Source: Vigna angularis (taxonomy: Eukaryota > Streptophyta > Magnoliopsida > Fabales > Fabaceae). Taken from it: DNA of 64,000 bases. The notes under the pieces were generated by a model. That model saw only the letters and a list, made by a program, of their open reading frames with translations. It made no database searches and was not told the DNA's origin. The stretch covers positions 62,001-126,000 of the forward strand of contig NC_068974.1 in the NCBI RefSeq assembly GCF_016808095.1, in the 5' to 3' direction. Every line of letters begins with the position of its first letter. Position 1 is the stretch's first letter. The position numbers and the translations under genes are program-made. This document shows positions 11,770 to 22,732 of the stretch, piece by piece.

Positions 11770-14102
11770 TAAACCCAAAACCCTCTGTCAGAGTAATTAA
11801 AACGCACCCAAACCCCTCTACGCTAACGCCAGGTGTCGAGAATGGAAGATTCAAAAATCAGTGAGTGGGATGCAGGTGTCAACAGGAGAACGGACGTTGG
11901 TTTTTAAACAAAACTGATTTTCTGAAATCCGCGTCACTCTCTGCATGCACTCATCTTCTTCAAAAAACCCTGATCTTTCGAATTCTCCTTCTTCTCTCTA
12001 GAACATTTCCATCTTCTCTCTACTGTAACTCACCACTCTCTTCTCCGATTCACATTCAAAAACTGTAGGAGCATTCTCTGAGTTGTGAGCTTCAATCTGA
12101 ACCGAATAGATCCAAGTTTTGAAACCGGTAAGTCTCTCGACTCTAGACGCTCGTTTCTGAGTTACATGCAAACCAAGATTCAGCTGCATGCAAGGGTATA
12201 AGCTAAATTCTTCTGCGTTTTCTTTTGGTTAGACTTAGTTGGAGAACTTAAGAAAATCGTTGAGGGTAGAAAGCCATAGTTGGACGAGACAAAATCATAA
12301 TCTTACGACGTTCACCACTGATCCAGGTAAGGGAAGCTTATTTAATTTAATTGATACTTATATGTTGTATGAGCGTCCGTTATTAACTGAATGTATGAAG
12401 TATATGTTGAGTGAATATGTATGATGATGGTTGATATGTATGAATGTGAATATGGATAATTATTGTGGAGTATGAATTGTTAATATGAATCCTATAAAGT
12501 ATATGAATTGATAATTGATATAAAATTATAAGATATGAAATGTGTGATAAATGTTGAGTTAGAATAGATGAAAAATCTGAATATGACATTGCTTACCTTG
12601 ATAATGTACGCTCGTCATCGAACGGTCTTATACCGTTCGGTTTTCTAGTAAACGGTTTAAAATGGAATTCTTTCATTCGGAAAGAACTCTGGTCGAGAAC
12701 GAGCGTCCTCCTGTAAAATGCTATGTTTGAGCGTTCGGTTCAGCCTAGCGATATCCGAGTCTCTGAAATAAAATAATAATATTTATACCCTCGTACTTTA
12801 AAATGAGTATCGCTCAGTCTTACACCTAGCGTTCGTCCTAAGTAGTGTTCCGTCTTATACCGAACGCTCGTCCTTACCTTTGATTACCAAACGGGCATAA
12901 ATAGCGTTCGTCCAAATATTTAAGTAAATGTGTATTATCGCGTTCGGTCATTGACTGGCAGTCGATCTCTTTAAATGAATTGTCCTCAGTATAGTTAATT
13001 ACTCGTCTGGTTGTATCTTTATCCATTTGGATTCGGCCTAGAGCCTTTGTACTTAAATTATTCTGAATATTGATTGTATCCTTCTAGAGTCAGTTCATTC
13101 AACTGATTCGAGTAGCAATGATGTTCGTCAAATAATCATATGTCGACTTATTCTGATTGGCAACGAGTCTTTCTAGGTCTCGTCTTTAACGTTCGTCCTC
13201 GTCCTTCAGAGGGCTGAACGTTCGTTAATTTAGGTATTGGAAACTAAAGATGAAAATGAGAATAAAGTACAAGATTTTAAAGGATGAACATGATATGGAA
13301 TGATTATACTATTATGGATTTTGGACGAGCGTTCCAGGGAGGAACGACTCATATATATTGAATTTTGGATTTGGTAAAGTATGACTGTGGTTATGCTAAT
13401 GCTGGCAGTCCATCCTGATGTTCCGTGAGTACTCATCCTCACATAGAGGGGGTAGGTCATGTGTGGGAACGGCAGGAGGTCCTAGTCCTTAGGGGTACTT
13501 TGGATAGGGCTAACCTCGAGTGGCAGCTGTTGAGTGTATCCTAGTTACTACATCACTCGGGTGCAAGGACGCCTGTAGCTACACAGATTCATACAGTCCG
13601 GACGGTTTGTCTAGTAATATATATTTCTTATGATGTTATATGTTAAGTTATATGTTGTGTGGATTGAAATGTTTAATTTATATGTTGATGTATGAATTAA
13701 ATTACATAAGCTTACCCTTCGTTTTTCCTTGTGTTGTCTGTTGTCTATGTACGTTCGTCCTGTCGTTGCAATGATCATCCGTGTGGATGTGAGCAGAAGG
13801 CGAGGCTACTTTGGAGGACATTATTGAAGAAGAAAACCTGGTTGAGGTGGAAGTTAAAGCAGAGCCTTAGAACGCCTGTTCATATTAGAGATTAGATGTT
13901 AGCTTTTAGTTTTGACGTTCGGTTATTTAATTTTGTAAAACCATTCGTCCCAAACTCCTTGTAGTTCTGAATTGCTGTATGGAATTCTGTATTTAAGCCT
14001 TTTGGGTTTTGAACCTTAATTTTAGTGTAAGACTGCATTGTTTAACTGTTTAACGTAATTAAATTCTATTATATGGTGATTACTGTATTTTGGGATGTTA
14101 CA
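11770..14102 (+). mobile_element. Gypsy LTR copy C, 5' end unclear
   Basis: The right end GGGATGTTACA at 14102 is clear. The left limit is approximate: similarity to copies A and B is visible from an AATTAAAACGCACC block near 11790. It contains the donor-like CCGGTAAGTC near 12126, acceptor-like GGTTAG near 12232, donor-like CCAGGTAAGGGAAGCTT near 12325, a shortened hairpin region, GTGAGCAG at 13796 and the micro-ORF. Confidence 0.7.
13797..13870 (+). other. Conserved acidic micro-ORF, LTR copy C (short form)
   Basis: It reads E-G-E-A-T-L-E-D-I-I-EEENLVEVEVKAEP, then TAG. It is 74 nt, exactly 15 nt (five codons) shorter than in copies A, B and E, so the indel is in frame. Confidence 0.5.
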
Positions 14103-14190
14103 CGGCCAAACACCCATCCTCCATATTCACACACTTCCTCACACTACCTTCTTTTTCTTCCTTAGATCTAATCTTATCAGGATTTTGAAT

Positions 14191-16753
14191 TGTAAGACCC
14201 TGGAAAATAACGTACGTTCGCTGGAGTACGCGTGGCAGCCGGAGAACGAGACACCTCAACAACGCACGTGGCGATCGTAGAGCGAGACACTTCACCAACG
14301 GATGCCAGGTGTCACGCTGCATGGAGTCTGGAGTGACGAGCGCAGTGCAGTCCGCGTGTCACTCGGAGAGCGCAACATTTCATTAACGAACGCCAGGTGT
14401 CATGCCGAGGGGAGTTGCGAATCGATAGTGGAAAGCAGGTGTCGGCTGAAGAGGGGACGTTCATTTTGGGTGTAAAGCAAAACTTAGATTTTCAGAAAAT
14501 TTACCTACTTTCTCTGCATGCAACTTCTTTTCTCGTTTTTGAAGAACCTCATTCTCTCCTCCTTCTCTCAACCTTCTCTTCATCTTTTCTCTGAGAAAAC
14601 ACCCACTTTCTCTCCTCTTATCATTATTCCGCCACCGTAGAAGTGATTCCGGCGTCAAGAGCTTCCGGCTAAACTGTTCGGTTTGTGAAGCTGAGCTGGT
14701 AAGTCTTTCCTTGCTCTCTGTCGTTCGTTTTCAAGCATGCAACTCAGTTTTGAGTTCGGGTGTTGGTTACCATTTGTAAAATGAGTAGTTCTGGTAGTGT
14801 CGGGTTATCACTTGTGTAGTTGGTTTAACGAGCGGAGGATCTGTAGTGGAGAAGTTGTGTTTCTACGTTTGAGAACGTTTGGTCATTCTAGAGGTAAGGA
14901 AAGCTTATTTGATTTAATTCGTATGTTGTGTTTTGTATGAACGTTCGTTATTTGACTGCATGAGTATAATGCATGATGTTGATGTGATTGAATTGCATGA
15001 ACATTTGCTGAATTGGTTGGATATGAAAATTTATGATGGTGCTATGTTATGATACATAAAATGTATGAGATTTCAGTGATTTGATGATATAAGATATGAA
15101 TTATTTGAATATGGTATGATGGAAGATGGGTGAGACTATATGTTAAAATTGAAATTTGATAATATTGACTATGATAAGAAATTTCCCTTATGATTATGTA
15201 CGTACGTTACTAGACGGTCTTTGACCGTTCAGTTTTCCAGTGAAAATGATTTGGTAAAGGGATTCTTTCATTCGGAAAGAATCCTAGTTGAGGACGAACA
15301 CCCTCTTGTATTAGTGTTACGTTTGAGCGTTCGGCCGAACGTAGATGCCCCGAGTGTTATGTGAGGAGTTGAGAAGCTTATAACTATACCTTTGGACACT
15401 TAGTCATTTCTAAATTCTATCTTCACCATCTCGTATTACCTTTATTTCTATTTCTATTATAAGTACAAATCTGCGATGGGTCTCGACCCAAAGCGTTCGT
15501 TATGAGTGGCGCTCGGTCTTATACCGAACGCTCGCCCTAGTATTAAATTACCAAACGGGTGGAAATAAGCGTTCGTCCAAATTTCAGTAATTCCGTGTAC
15601 CGCGTTCGATCATTGACTGGCAGTCGACTTTTATAATTAAATTATTCTCGGTATGGTCATCTAAACGTCTTGAGGGTCTTTATCTATTTTGGATTCGGCC
15701 TAGAGCCTTCCTACTTAAATTATTCTTTGAGTAAATGATTTGATCTTCCTAGAGTCAGTTCATTCAACTGATTCGAGTAGAAAATGACGTTCGGTAAATC
15801 TGATGTGTCGGTTTTATTTAGTTCTGAAACGAGAATCTCTCGGTTAGTTCTTCACGTTCATCCTCGTTATGAAGAGGGCTAAACGCTCGTTATTTTACGT
15901 AATGGTAATGAAAGATGAAATTGAGGTTAAAGTGAAGAATGATAATGAACGAACAGTATATGAGATGAAATAATGATTGTGGATTTTGAACGAGCGTTCC
16001 TAGGAGGAACGACTCATGTATGGAATATTCGAAATTGGTAAAGTATGACTGTGGTTATGCTAATGCTGGCAGTTCATCCTGATGTTCCGTGAGTACTCGT
16101 CCTCACGTAGAGGGGGTAGGTCATGTGTGGGAATGGCAGGAGGTCCTAATCCTTAGGGGTACTTTGGATAGGGCTAACCTCGGGTGGCAGCTGATGAGAT
16201 TATTACAGTTACTACATCACCCGGGTGCAAGAACGCCTGTAGCTACGCAGATTCATACAGTCCGGACGGTCTGTCTAATGAGAGTTTTTGAATGATTATA
16301 TATGTTGAAATATTCTTGTATGATTGGAATGTTTGATTTAAGTGTTGATGTATGAATTAAATTACATAAGCTTACCCTGTGTTTTTCCTTGTGTTGTCTC
16401 CTCCTTGTACGTCTGTCCTGTCATTGCAATGATCATCCGTGTGGATATGAGCAGAAGGAGACGCTTTGTTGGAAGACGTGATTGAAGAGGAGAATCTGGT
16501 GGACGTGGAAGTCAAGGCCGAACCTTAGAGCATTCGGTTATTTTAGATGATAACTAGTTAGTTTTGAACGTTCGGTACTTGGTTTGTAAACCGTTCGGTC
16601 AGGTTTTATTTACGTTCGGCCTAAATTTTGTAACTCTACTACTAGGACGTTCGTCCTTGAGCGTTCGTTCTTTTAGTTGAAAAACTGTACTGGATTATTA
16701 TTAATGAGATTATTCTAATATATAGTTTATGGCTGTATTTTTGGGATGTCACA
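14191..16753 (+). mobile_element. Gypsy LTR copy D (solo LTR, about 2563 bp)
   Basis: It starts TGTAAGACCCTGGAAAATAAC, close to the start of copy A, and ends TGGGATGTCACA. It has a donor-like CTGGTAAGTC near 14698, a donor-like GAGGTAAGGAAAGCTT near 14892, the GTGAGCAG acceptor at 16454 and the micro-ORF. The hairpin array is reduced to scattered CGTTCG/CGCTCG units. The flanks (TGAAT and TGGCA) do not form a target duplication. Confidence 0.75.
16455..16528 (+). other. Conserved acidic micro-ORF, LTR copy D (short form)
   Basis: It ends EEENLVDVEVKAEP, then TAG, in 74 nt. Against copy C, 14 codons differ and 10 of those are synonymous. Confidence 0.5.
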
Positions 16754-16936
16754 TGGCACATCCGTTTAACTAAATATAAAAAGTATTAAATTAATAAATA
16801 AAAAACTAAAAAAAATTTGAATTGATGTAGCCATCTCTGTTAATTGATGTGACATATTCGTAGGGATGTAAGATATTTTAAAATATAAAAGATAATTTTG
16901 GAACTTTGAATGGTGGTGCATAGTAATGTGAGGTGG
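16754..16936. other. AT-rich spacer between LTR copy D and the MULE
   Basis: I see no gene or repeat structure here. The last bases lead into the 9-bp target duplication of the MULE. Confidence 0.5.
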
Positions 16937-16945
16937 TTATTTTTA

Positions 16946-17166
16946 GGTTTAATGTCTCAATAGGTCCCTATTTTCTCCCAAATTTGAAATAGGTCCCTGT
17001 TTTATTTGAAGTCTTAATTAGATCCTTATTTTTGTTAATTTGATGCAAATAAATCCTTTCCGTCAATTTCAGAAAACGACGTTAAGGAGTGCGTGACGTG
17101 GCGTGTGTGAATGAATTTTTTAATATTAAGATATTTTTAATGAAGTAATTATAGTATAATCCATGC
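16946..17166 (+). repeat. Left terminal inverted repeat of the MULE
   Basis: It matches in reverse complement 19636-19857 plus 30028-30056. The most conserved core includes AATAGGTCCCTGTTTTATTT and GGAGTGCGTGACGTGGCGTG. Confidence 0.85.
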
Positions 17167-17341
17167 TAAAATTAATGAAATAGAGGGCAAATTTGGAAAA
17201 ACTTAATGTTTTGTTTGCTGAAACATCTCTGGAAGGGAGAAATCAAAATCAAGTTGGGGATTTTTCTATTCTAGGGCTCGTGTCGTCTCAGAGTTGGGAA
17301 AGAGTGGATACTGTTCGAGTGGATGCGCGAGGGAGAATCAA

Positions 17342-17855
17342 ATGCAGAATTCACGTTCAACATGTTCTTCGACTTCCAATGGCTGGCGGAATGGAGAGGC
17401 GAAGGTCGTTTTTCGTGGTGCGTCACCCCTTTGTCTGTGTGGAGAGAAAACAGTGGTGAGAACAGCTGGAACGGCTAAGAACAGAGGGAAACAATTTTGG
17501 GGGTGCCCTAAGTATAAGGTAACTGAAACGTGGATGAGTTGTTTGTTTTACTTCAAAGTCCTATTCATTGGGTTTTAATTTTTTTTTACAGAACGGGCAT
17601 GAAAACGGTGGTTGCAATTTCTTCAAATGGTGTTGTGATGATGGTAATGAAAGATGTTATATGAATCTGAAGTGGGAAGGAAAGCATGAGTGTTTGTCAA
17701 AGACAGAAGAAATGGGTGGGGTAGCAAATATGGTGATTGATTTGAAAAATTCTGTGAAGGTTGTGGAAAAATGGATGAAGTTGTTGATAGGGGCTGTTTG
17801 TTGTTGCTATGTGGTTAATATTATTGTAATTTCAATATGGATGACAAATCCATAA
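17342..17855 (+). CDS. GRF-type zinc-finger protein with C-terminal membrane segment (MULE cargo)
   Basis: Two exons, 17342-17518 and 17592-17855, are joined in phase across a 73-bp GT/AG intron and give 146 aa. The GRF zinc finger lies at about residues 32-72: CLCGEKTVVRTAGTAKNRGK, then QFWGCPKYK and, after the intron, GGCNFFKWC. This follows the C-x-C-G ... N-x-G-x-x-F ... C ... C-x-F-F-x-W-C pattern of the family. After a short acidic/basic linker, a hydrophobic stretch near the C-terminus (LLIGAVCCCYVVNIIVISIW) looks like one membrane span. The layout resembles plant GRF proteins of the At4g04775 type. GRF fingers bind single-stranded nucleic acid in some proteins (APE2, TOP3A); no role is established for the short plant forms. 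It lies wholly inside the MULE. An earlier in-frame non-ATG codon exists, but the ATG at 17342 is the natural start. Confidence 0.72.
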
Positions 17856-18036
17856 TGTATTCTGCATTTTCTTTGTCATAGGATGCAGTAGGTGATGAAA
17901 ATGAGATGAACAATGTATTGAACTAGCAAAAATGAATGAAATCATGTTCTATTTTCGTTTTTCTTGTTATTGGAATACGAACCTAGAACCAGTGAGAAAG
18001 GGGGAAGAAGATAAATGGCAGAGAGAAGAGGTTGGA

Positions 18037-18215
18037 CCGAGACATATAAGTGGACAAAATTAACTTGGAACGTTCGGTTATTGCCTCGGTTCATAGCAGA
18101 AGCGAAACCGAACGGTCTTATTGGCTTTGTCCCAGACGACCGAGGCATATTAATGGACAAAATTAACTTGGAACGTTCGGTTACTGCCTCGGTTCATAGC
18201 AGAAGTGAAACCGAA
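18037..18215. repeat. Direct duplication, about 101-bp period, inside the MULE
   Basis: Two copies of a block reading ATGGACAAAATTAACTTGG-AACGTTCGGTTA and so on, ending in GAAACCGAACG. The two differ at only a few places. Each contains CGTTCGGTT and AACCGAACG-like arms. Confidence 0.8.
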
Positions 18216-18464
18216 CGTTAGTGTCAGAGAGGCCGTTCAGTCTCTTTAGTCACAGTCACAGCGCACAACCGAGGTCGTTCGGTCAACCTATGTGAAACCG
18301 AGGTCACAGTCACAATCACATTGACGTTTCAGACTGCATCATTGACGAACAGTTGCGACAGTCGTTAGTGTATGTGAAACCTTGATTTTGGTACCATCCA
18401 GTACTGTAGGTGTTCGACATAGTACTCTATTTGTTCGATCAATATTCAAAACGTTCGTCCTAAT

Positions 18465-18910
18465 GGTGTTCGGTTTAATAGTGTTTGATCTTGAGTGTTC
18501 GGTCTTGGTGTACTACTGATCTTAAGCGTTCGGTATTAATTTGGTATTCTTAGGTTTCAATCTTGAGCGTTCGGTTTTGGTGTATTAGTGATTTAAGCGT
18601 TCGTGCTTAATTTGGTATTCTCAGATAGTGATCCTGAGCGTTCGGTAAATCTTTAGTGTTCGGTCTTGAATTGGTATTCTAAGGATTCAATCTTGAGCGT
18701 TCGGTCGTGGTGAATTAGTGATTGTAGGCGTTCGTCCTTAATTTGGGATTCTCAGGTTTGAATCTTAGTCGTTTGGTCTGGGTGAATTAGTGATTGTGAG
18801 TGTTCGGTCTTAATTTGGATTCTTAGGTTTGGATCATAAGCGTTCGGTCTTCGGAATTAGTGATTGTGAGCGTTCGGCCTTCATTTGATATTCTAAGGTC
18901 ATTCGGTCTG
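18465..18910. repeat. Degenerate tandem repeat, about 60-70 bp units, inside the MULE
   Basis: About six units of the form GAGCGTTCGGTCTTGGTG-n-TTAGTGATT-n-GCGTTCGGTCTTAATTTGG-TATTCTCAGG. The same CGTTCGGTC word dominates the neighbouring gypsy LTRs. Confidence 0.75.
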
Positions 18911-19635
18911 TTCAGTGTGTACGTTAGTGGCAAAGAGGTCGTTCGGTCTGTTCAGTTTACGAGTTAAAATACGCTTTTTTACTAGTGCATAAAACTTAAG
19001 TGTATCAGCTACATCCAAAAGAGTACATTAAAAAACTACATCCAAAAGCTTCTACGGTGCTATGTGACCGAACGGTAGAGGGAGGACAACCAGACCGAAC
19101 GGTCGGGAACAGGGAGGTAGTTGGACGAGCGATAGAGGGTGGACCTGCAAAGTGATAAACATTGTGAGTTCGTCATCTACATCACTGGACCTGCAAAGCA
19201 AAATCCAGAGAAGAACATAAATGCCAGTCTCTCGCCGAACCTCCGCCATGGCGCAACCATCTCCCTCACGTCTTCATCGTCAACCTGCAAGCAGAAAACC
19301 ACAAGAGGCGCACCACCAGAAACCAACCCAGAATCTTCTCCACCATCACCAAGCATTATCGTCGCCGCTGTTGAAGCCTAAATCGTCTTGACCACCATCG
19401 CACTGCCACTTTCTCCTTCGTCTCCATCAACCCGTGAATAAAAAACACACATAATCCAATTCGCGGTGCAAGCATGAAAGCCTTCTTCCAACTTCCAAAG
19501 CTAATTTGTTCCTCACACGAACCCTACCCCTAATTTTTTCCCCAATCTCAATTACATTTGTCAATTATAAGGGTCTGCACTTAAAGTTTTTTATTATTCC
19601 TACTTTACCCTTCTAAAAAGCTGATTACACCACTA

Positions 19636-19857
19636 TGCATTCATAATTACTTCATTAAAAATATCTTAGTATTAAAAAATTCATTCACACACGCCACGTC
19701 ACGCACTCCTTAATGCCGTTTTCTGAAATTAACGGAAAGAATTTATTTGCATCAAATTAACAAAAATAAGGATCTAATTAAGACTTCAAATAAAACAGGG
19801 ACCTATTTCAAATTTGAGACGAAAATAGGAACCTATTAAGACATTTGAAACGAAAAT
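19636..19857 (-). repeat. Right terminal inverted repeat of the MULE (proximal part)
   Basis: Reverse complement of 16946-17166. It is interrupted at 19857/30028 by the gypsy element; the outer 29 bp lie at 30028-30056. Confidence 0.85.
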
Positions 19858-22576
19858 TGTGAGAACCTGATTAATTAACACTCTCAAATCCACTCTCTGA
19901 TCACTCTTTTAATGCACCTTGCCACGTCAAAACACACTCACACCACTCTGCATGCGTTTGCCAAGTGTCAAGACTGTAAGTTTGGAATTTGATAGTGGAA
20001 AACAAGTGGCATCAGGGGAACGGACGTTCGTCCCGCGTGAGAAGGAGAACAATTCCACTCTCTGCATGCACTGAATGCCATCTGTCACGTTAGAAGCTTC
20101 TAAAAAGCTGTAGTGGGAACCAGGTGGCAGTGCGGGAGTGCACGGACGTTTGACGAGGAAGAGAAAATGATTTCTCTGAAAACACTTCACTCCATTCCAT
20201 GCATTCACCTTCTTCCTCACGAAACCCTGGCCATTTCTTTTCTCCAACTTCTCTCTAAAAACCTTTCATCTTCTCTCTAGGATAACTCACCATCATCTCC
20301 TCCGATCTCATTTCAGATACCGTAGACACATTCCCTGCACCGTGAGCGTCATTCTGAACCGAACAAAACTGAGAACGGAACTGGTAAGTTCTCGTCTCTG
20401 CACCTTCGTCTATTTAGTTCATGCGAACCAAAATTCTGGTTGCATGCGTGGGTTAGAGGTCTGATATGTTTATGATTTTGGTGTATTAGATTAAGTGGAA
20501 GTTGTTGAGTGAATTTCTGGATAGAAAGCCGTGAGAGCACGAGAGAAACCCTAAGCATTTGGAAGTGCACTACTGAACCAGGTAAGGGAAGCTTTAGTAA
20601 TTTAATTTAATACTTGTTTGATGTGTATGAAATGCATGAAGTATACTGGATGTCTGAAATGTATGAAATATTTGATGTTTGAGTATGCATGAACGAGCAT
20701 GGTTGTACTGGATGTATATGAATGGTAATGTTTGAACTGCATGTTGAGGTTGAAACGTATGATTTGGAATATGATTGAATTTCTGTATGGTCTGGGATGA
20801 TAATATGAATTTTGTAATGTATGAGATTTATGGTGGAGAGAAATTATGAGTTATGAATCGTATGAAAACTGTAAAGTTATTGAAAATGAAAAATCTGGAA
20901 AATATCATGTTCTCTGCTTGATAAGGTACGCTCGTCATCGAACGGTCTTATACCGTTCGGTTTCCCTGGAAAATAACTTAGAATAAGAATTCTTTCATTT
21001 GGAAAGGATCCTGATTTAGAACGAGCGTCCGTTGTGTAAATGGTTAGGTCTGAGCGTTCGGCTCAGCTTAGCGGGTCCAACGATTGAAAATAAATTGAAG
21101 TGTATTTAGAACGCTCGGTTTTGTTTACCAGCGTTCGTCATAGGTAGCGCTTAGTATTACACTGAGCGTTCGTCCAAATGAACTCTCGATCTTAGGTTGA
21201 GCGTTCGTCCTGATTAGCGTTCGGTTTGATACCGAACGTTCGTTCTAAATGAGCGTTCGTTCGATTTAGTGCTCGGTCATTTACCTAGCGTTCGTCCTAA
21301 GCAGTGTTCGGCTTTATAACTGAACGCTCGTCCGTATCATGGATTTCTGAGCGAACGTATATAGCGTTCGTCCAAATTATGAGTTAACGTTCGGTCATTG
21401 ACTGGCGGTGTTGTCCTCTGAATTAATTATACTTTGGTTATTTATCTAAGTTATTTGGTAAGGTATTTATCCTTTGGATTCAACCTAAATTCATTGTACT
21501 CAAATTTTTCTAAGTATTATTCAGATCTTCTAAAATCAGTCCATTCAAATTATCTAAGTGTTGAACGTCCGTCAGTGGATAATGGTTCGTTTCTTTTGTT
21601 CAGAAACGAGTATGAGGTGTACTGTAATACGTTCGTCCCTATCTATCAAGTGATAAACGTTCGTTAATTTAAGAGAGTGGAACACAGAATGAGAATGTGA
21701 ATAATAGAGCTGGTTAATGTATGTGAATGGGAGTTTGAATGAATTATTGAAAGTGGAATTTGAACGAGCGTTTCAAGGAGGAACGTCTCTATGATTTGAA
21801 TATGAAAGATGTATAGTATGACCATGGTAAAATCGCTGATGGCTGTTCATCCTGATATTCCGTGAGTGCTCATCCTCATGTAGAGGGGAGTAGGTCATGC
21901 GTGGGAATGGCAGAAGACTCTAGTCCTATTGAGTACTTTGGACTGATAGGGTTAACCTCGGGTGGCAGCTGATGGATGGTTCCAGTTACTACACCACCCG
22001 GGTGCACGAACGCCTGCGATTACATGGATTCATACAGTCCGGACGGTCGTCAATTATGAGAGTGAATGGGTTATTATATGCTTGGAGATATATATATTAT
22101 TGTATGAATTGTATGATTTATTGCATATGTTAAATGATGTTGATTGTATGAATTAAATTACCTAAGCTTACCCTTGCAATTCCTTGTGTTGTCTACTGTT
22201 ATGTATGTCCGTCTTGTCAATGCAATGATCATCCGTTGTGGATGTGAGCAGATGGAGAGGCGCCACTTGAAGATATGCTGGAAGAAGAAAATTTGGAGGA
22301 TGCCAATCTGGTTGAGGTCGAGGTCAAAGCTGAGCAGTAGAGCGCTCGCTCCTGAGTAGTAGTTAGTGTTTAAGATTATATTTTTGGGACGTTCGGTTGT
22401 GTAGTTTTGTAAAACCGTTCGTCCAGAACTTGATGTTATGTAGATAGAATTCTGAACCCTGCAAGCTGTTGTTGCGTTCGGTTTTTATTTGCTGCTGTAC
22501 TTTAAGACTGCACTGCAATTTCTGTAAATGTGATTAGTTCTAATTAATGGTTATTACTATTTATTGGGATGTTACA
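19858..22576 (+). repeat. 5' LTR of the gypsy element (copy E)
   Basis: Runs TGTGAGAACC ... GGGATGTTACA. It contains the family's gene-like module: donor-like CTGGTAAGTT at 20381, acceptor-like GTATTAG ending 20489, donor-like CCAGGTAAGGGAAGCTT at 20579, hairpin units at about 20.93-21.38 kb, the GTGAGCAG acceptor at 22251 and the micro-ORF. Confidence 0.95.
22252..22340 (+). other. Conserved acidic micro-ORF, 5' LTR of the intact element
   Basis: Reads D-G-E-A-P-L-E-D-M-L then EEENLEDANLVEVEVKAEQ and TAG (89 nt after the acceptor). An identical copy is at 29703-29791 in the 3' LTR. The phase requires one base (G) from an upstream exon; the exon 2 donor at 20581 ends in CCAG, which supplies it. 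Confidence 0.5.
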
Positions 22577-22581
22577 TTTAT

Positions 22582-22593
22582 TGGTATCAGAGC
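22582..22593 (+). other. Primer-binding site, initiator Met tRNA
   Basis: TGGTATCAGAGC, five bases after the 5' LTR, is complementary to the 3' end of plant initiator methionine tRNA. Confidence 0.9.
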
Positions 22594-22732
22594 AGTTTTG
22601 TTCTTTTAAGGACATGTAGGGTTATGAGTACACTATGTTTTCGTTGTGTGCTTGTCATGTGTTTAATGAGTTATTGAATTATTTAACTCTTGAACAATTC
22701 TAACGCTCGTTTTCTGATGAACCAGAGAACGA

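Noticed and set aside
19927..20247. A 106-codon antisense open frame, repeated at 27378-27698
   Set aside because: Both copies are simply the two LTRs of one young element. Copies A-D do not keep the frame, and no domain is visible.
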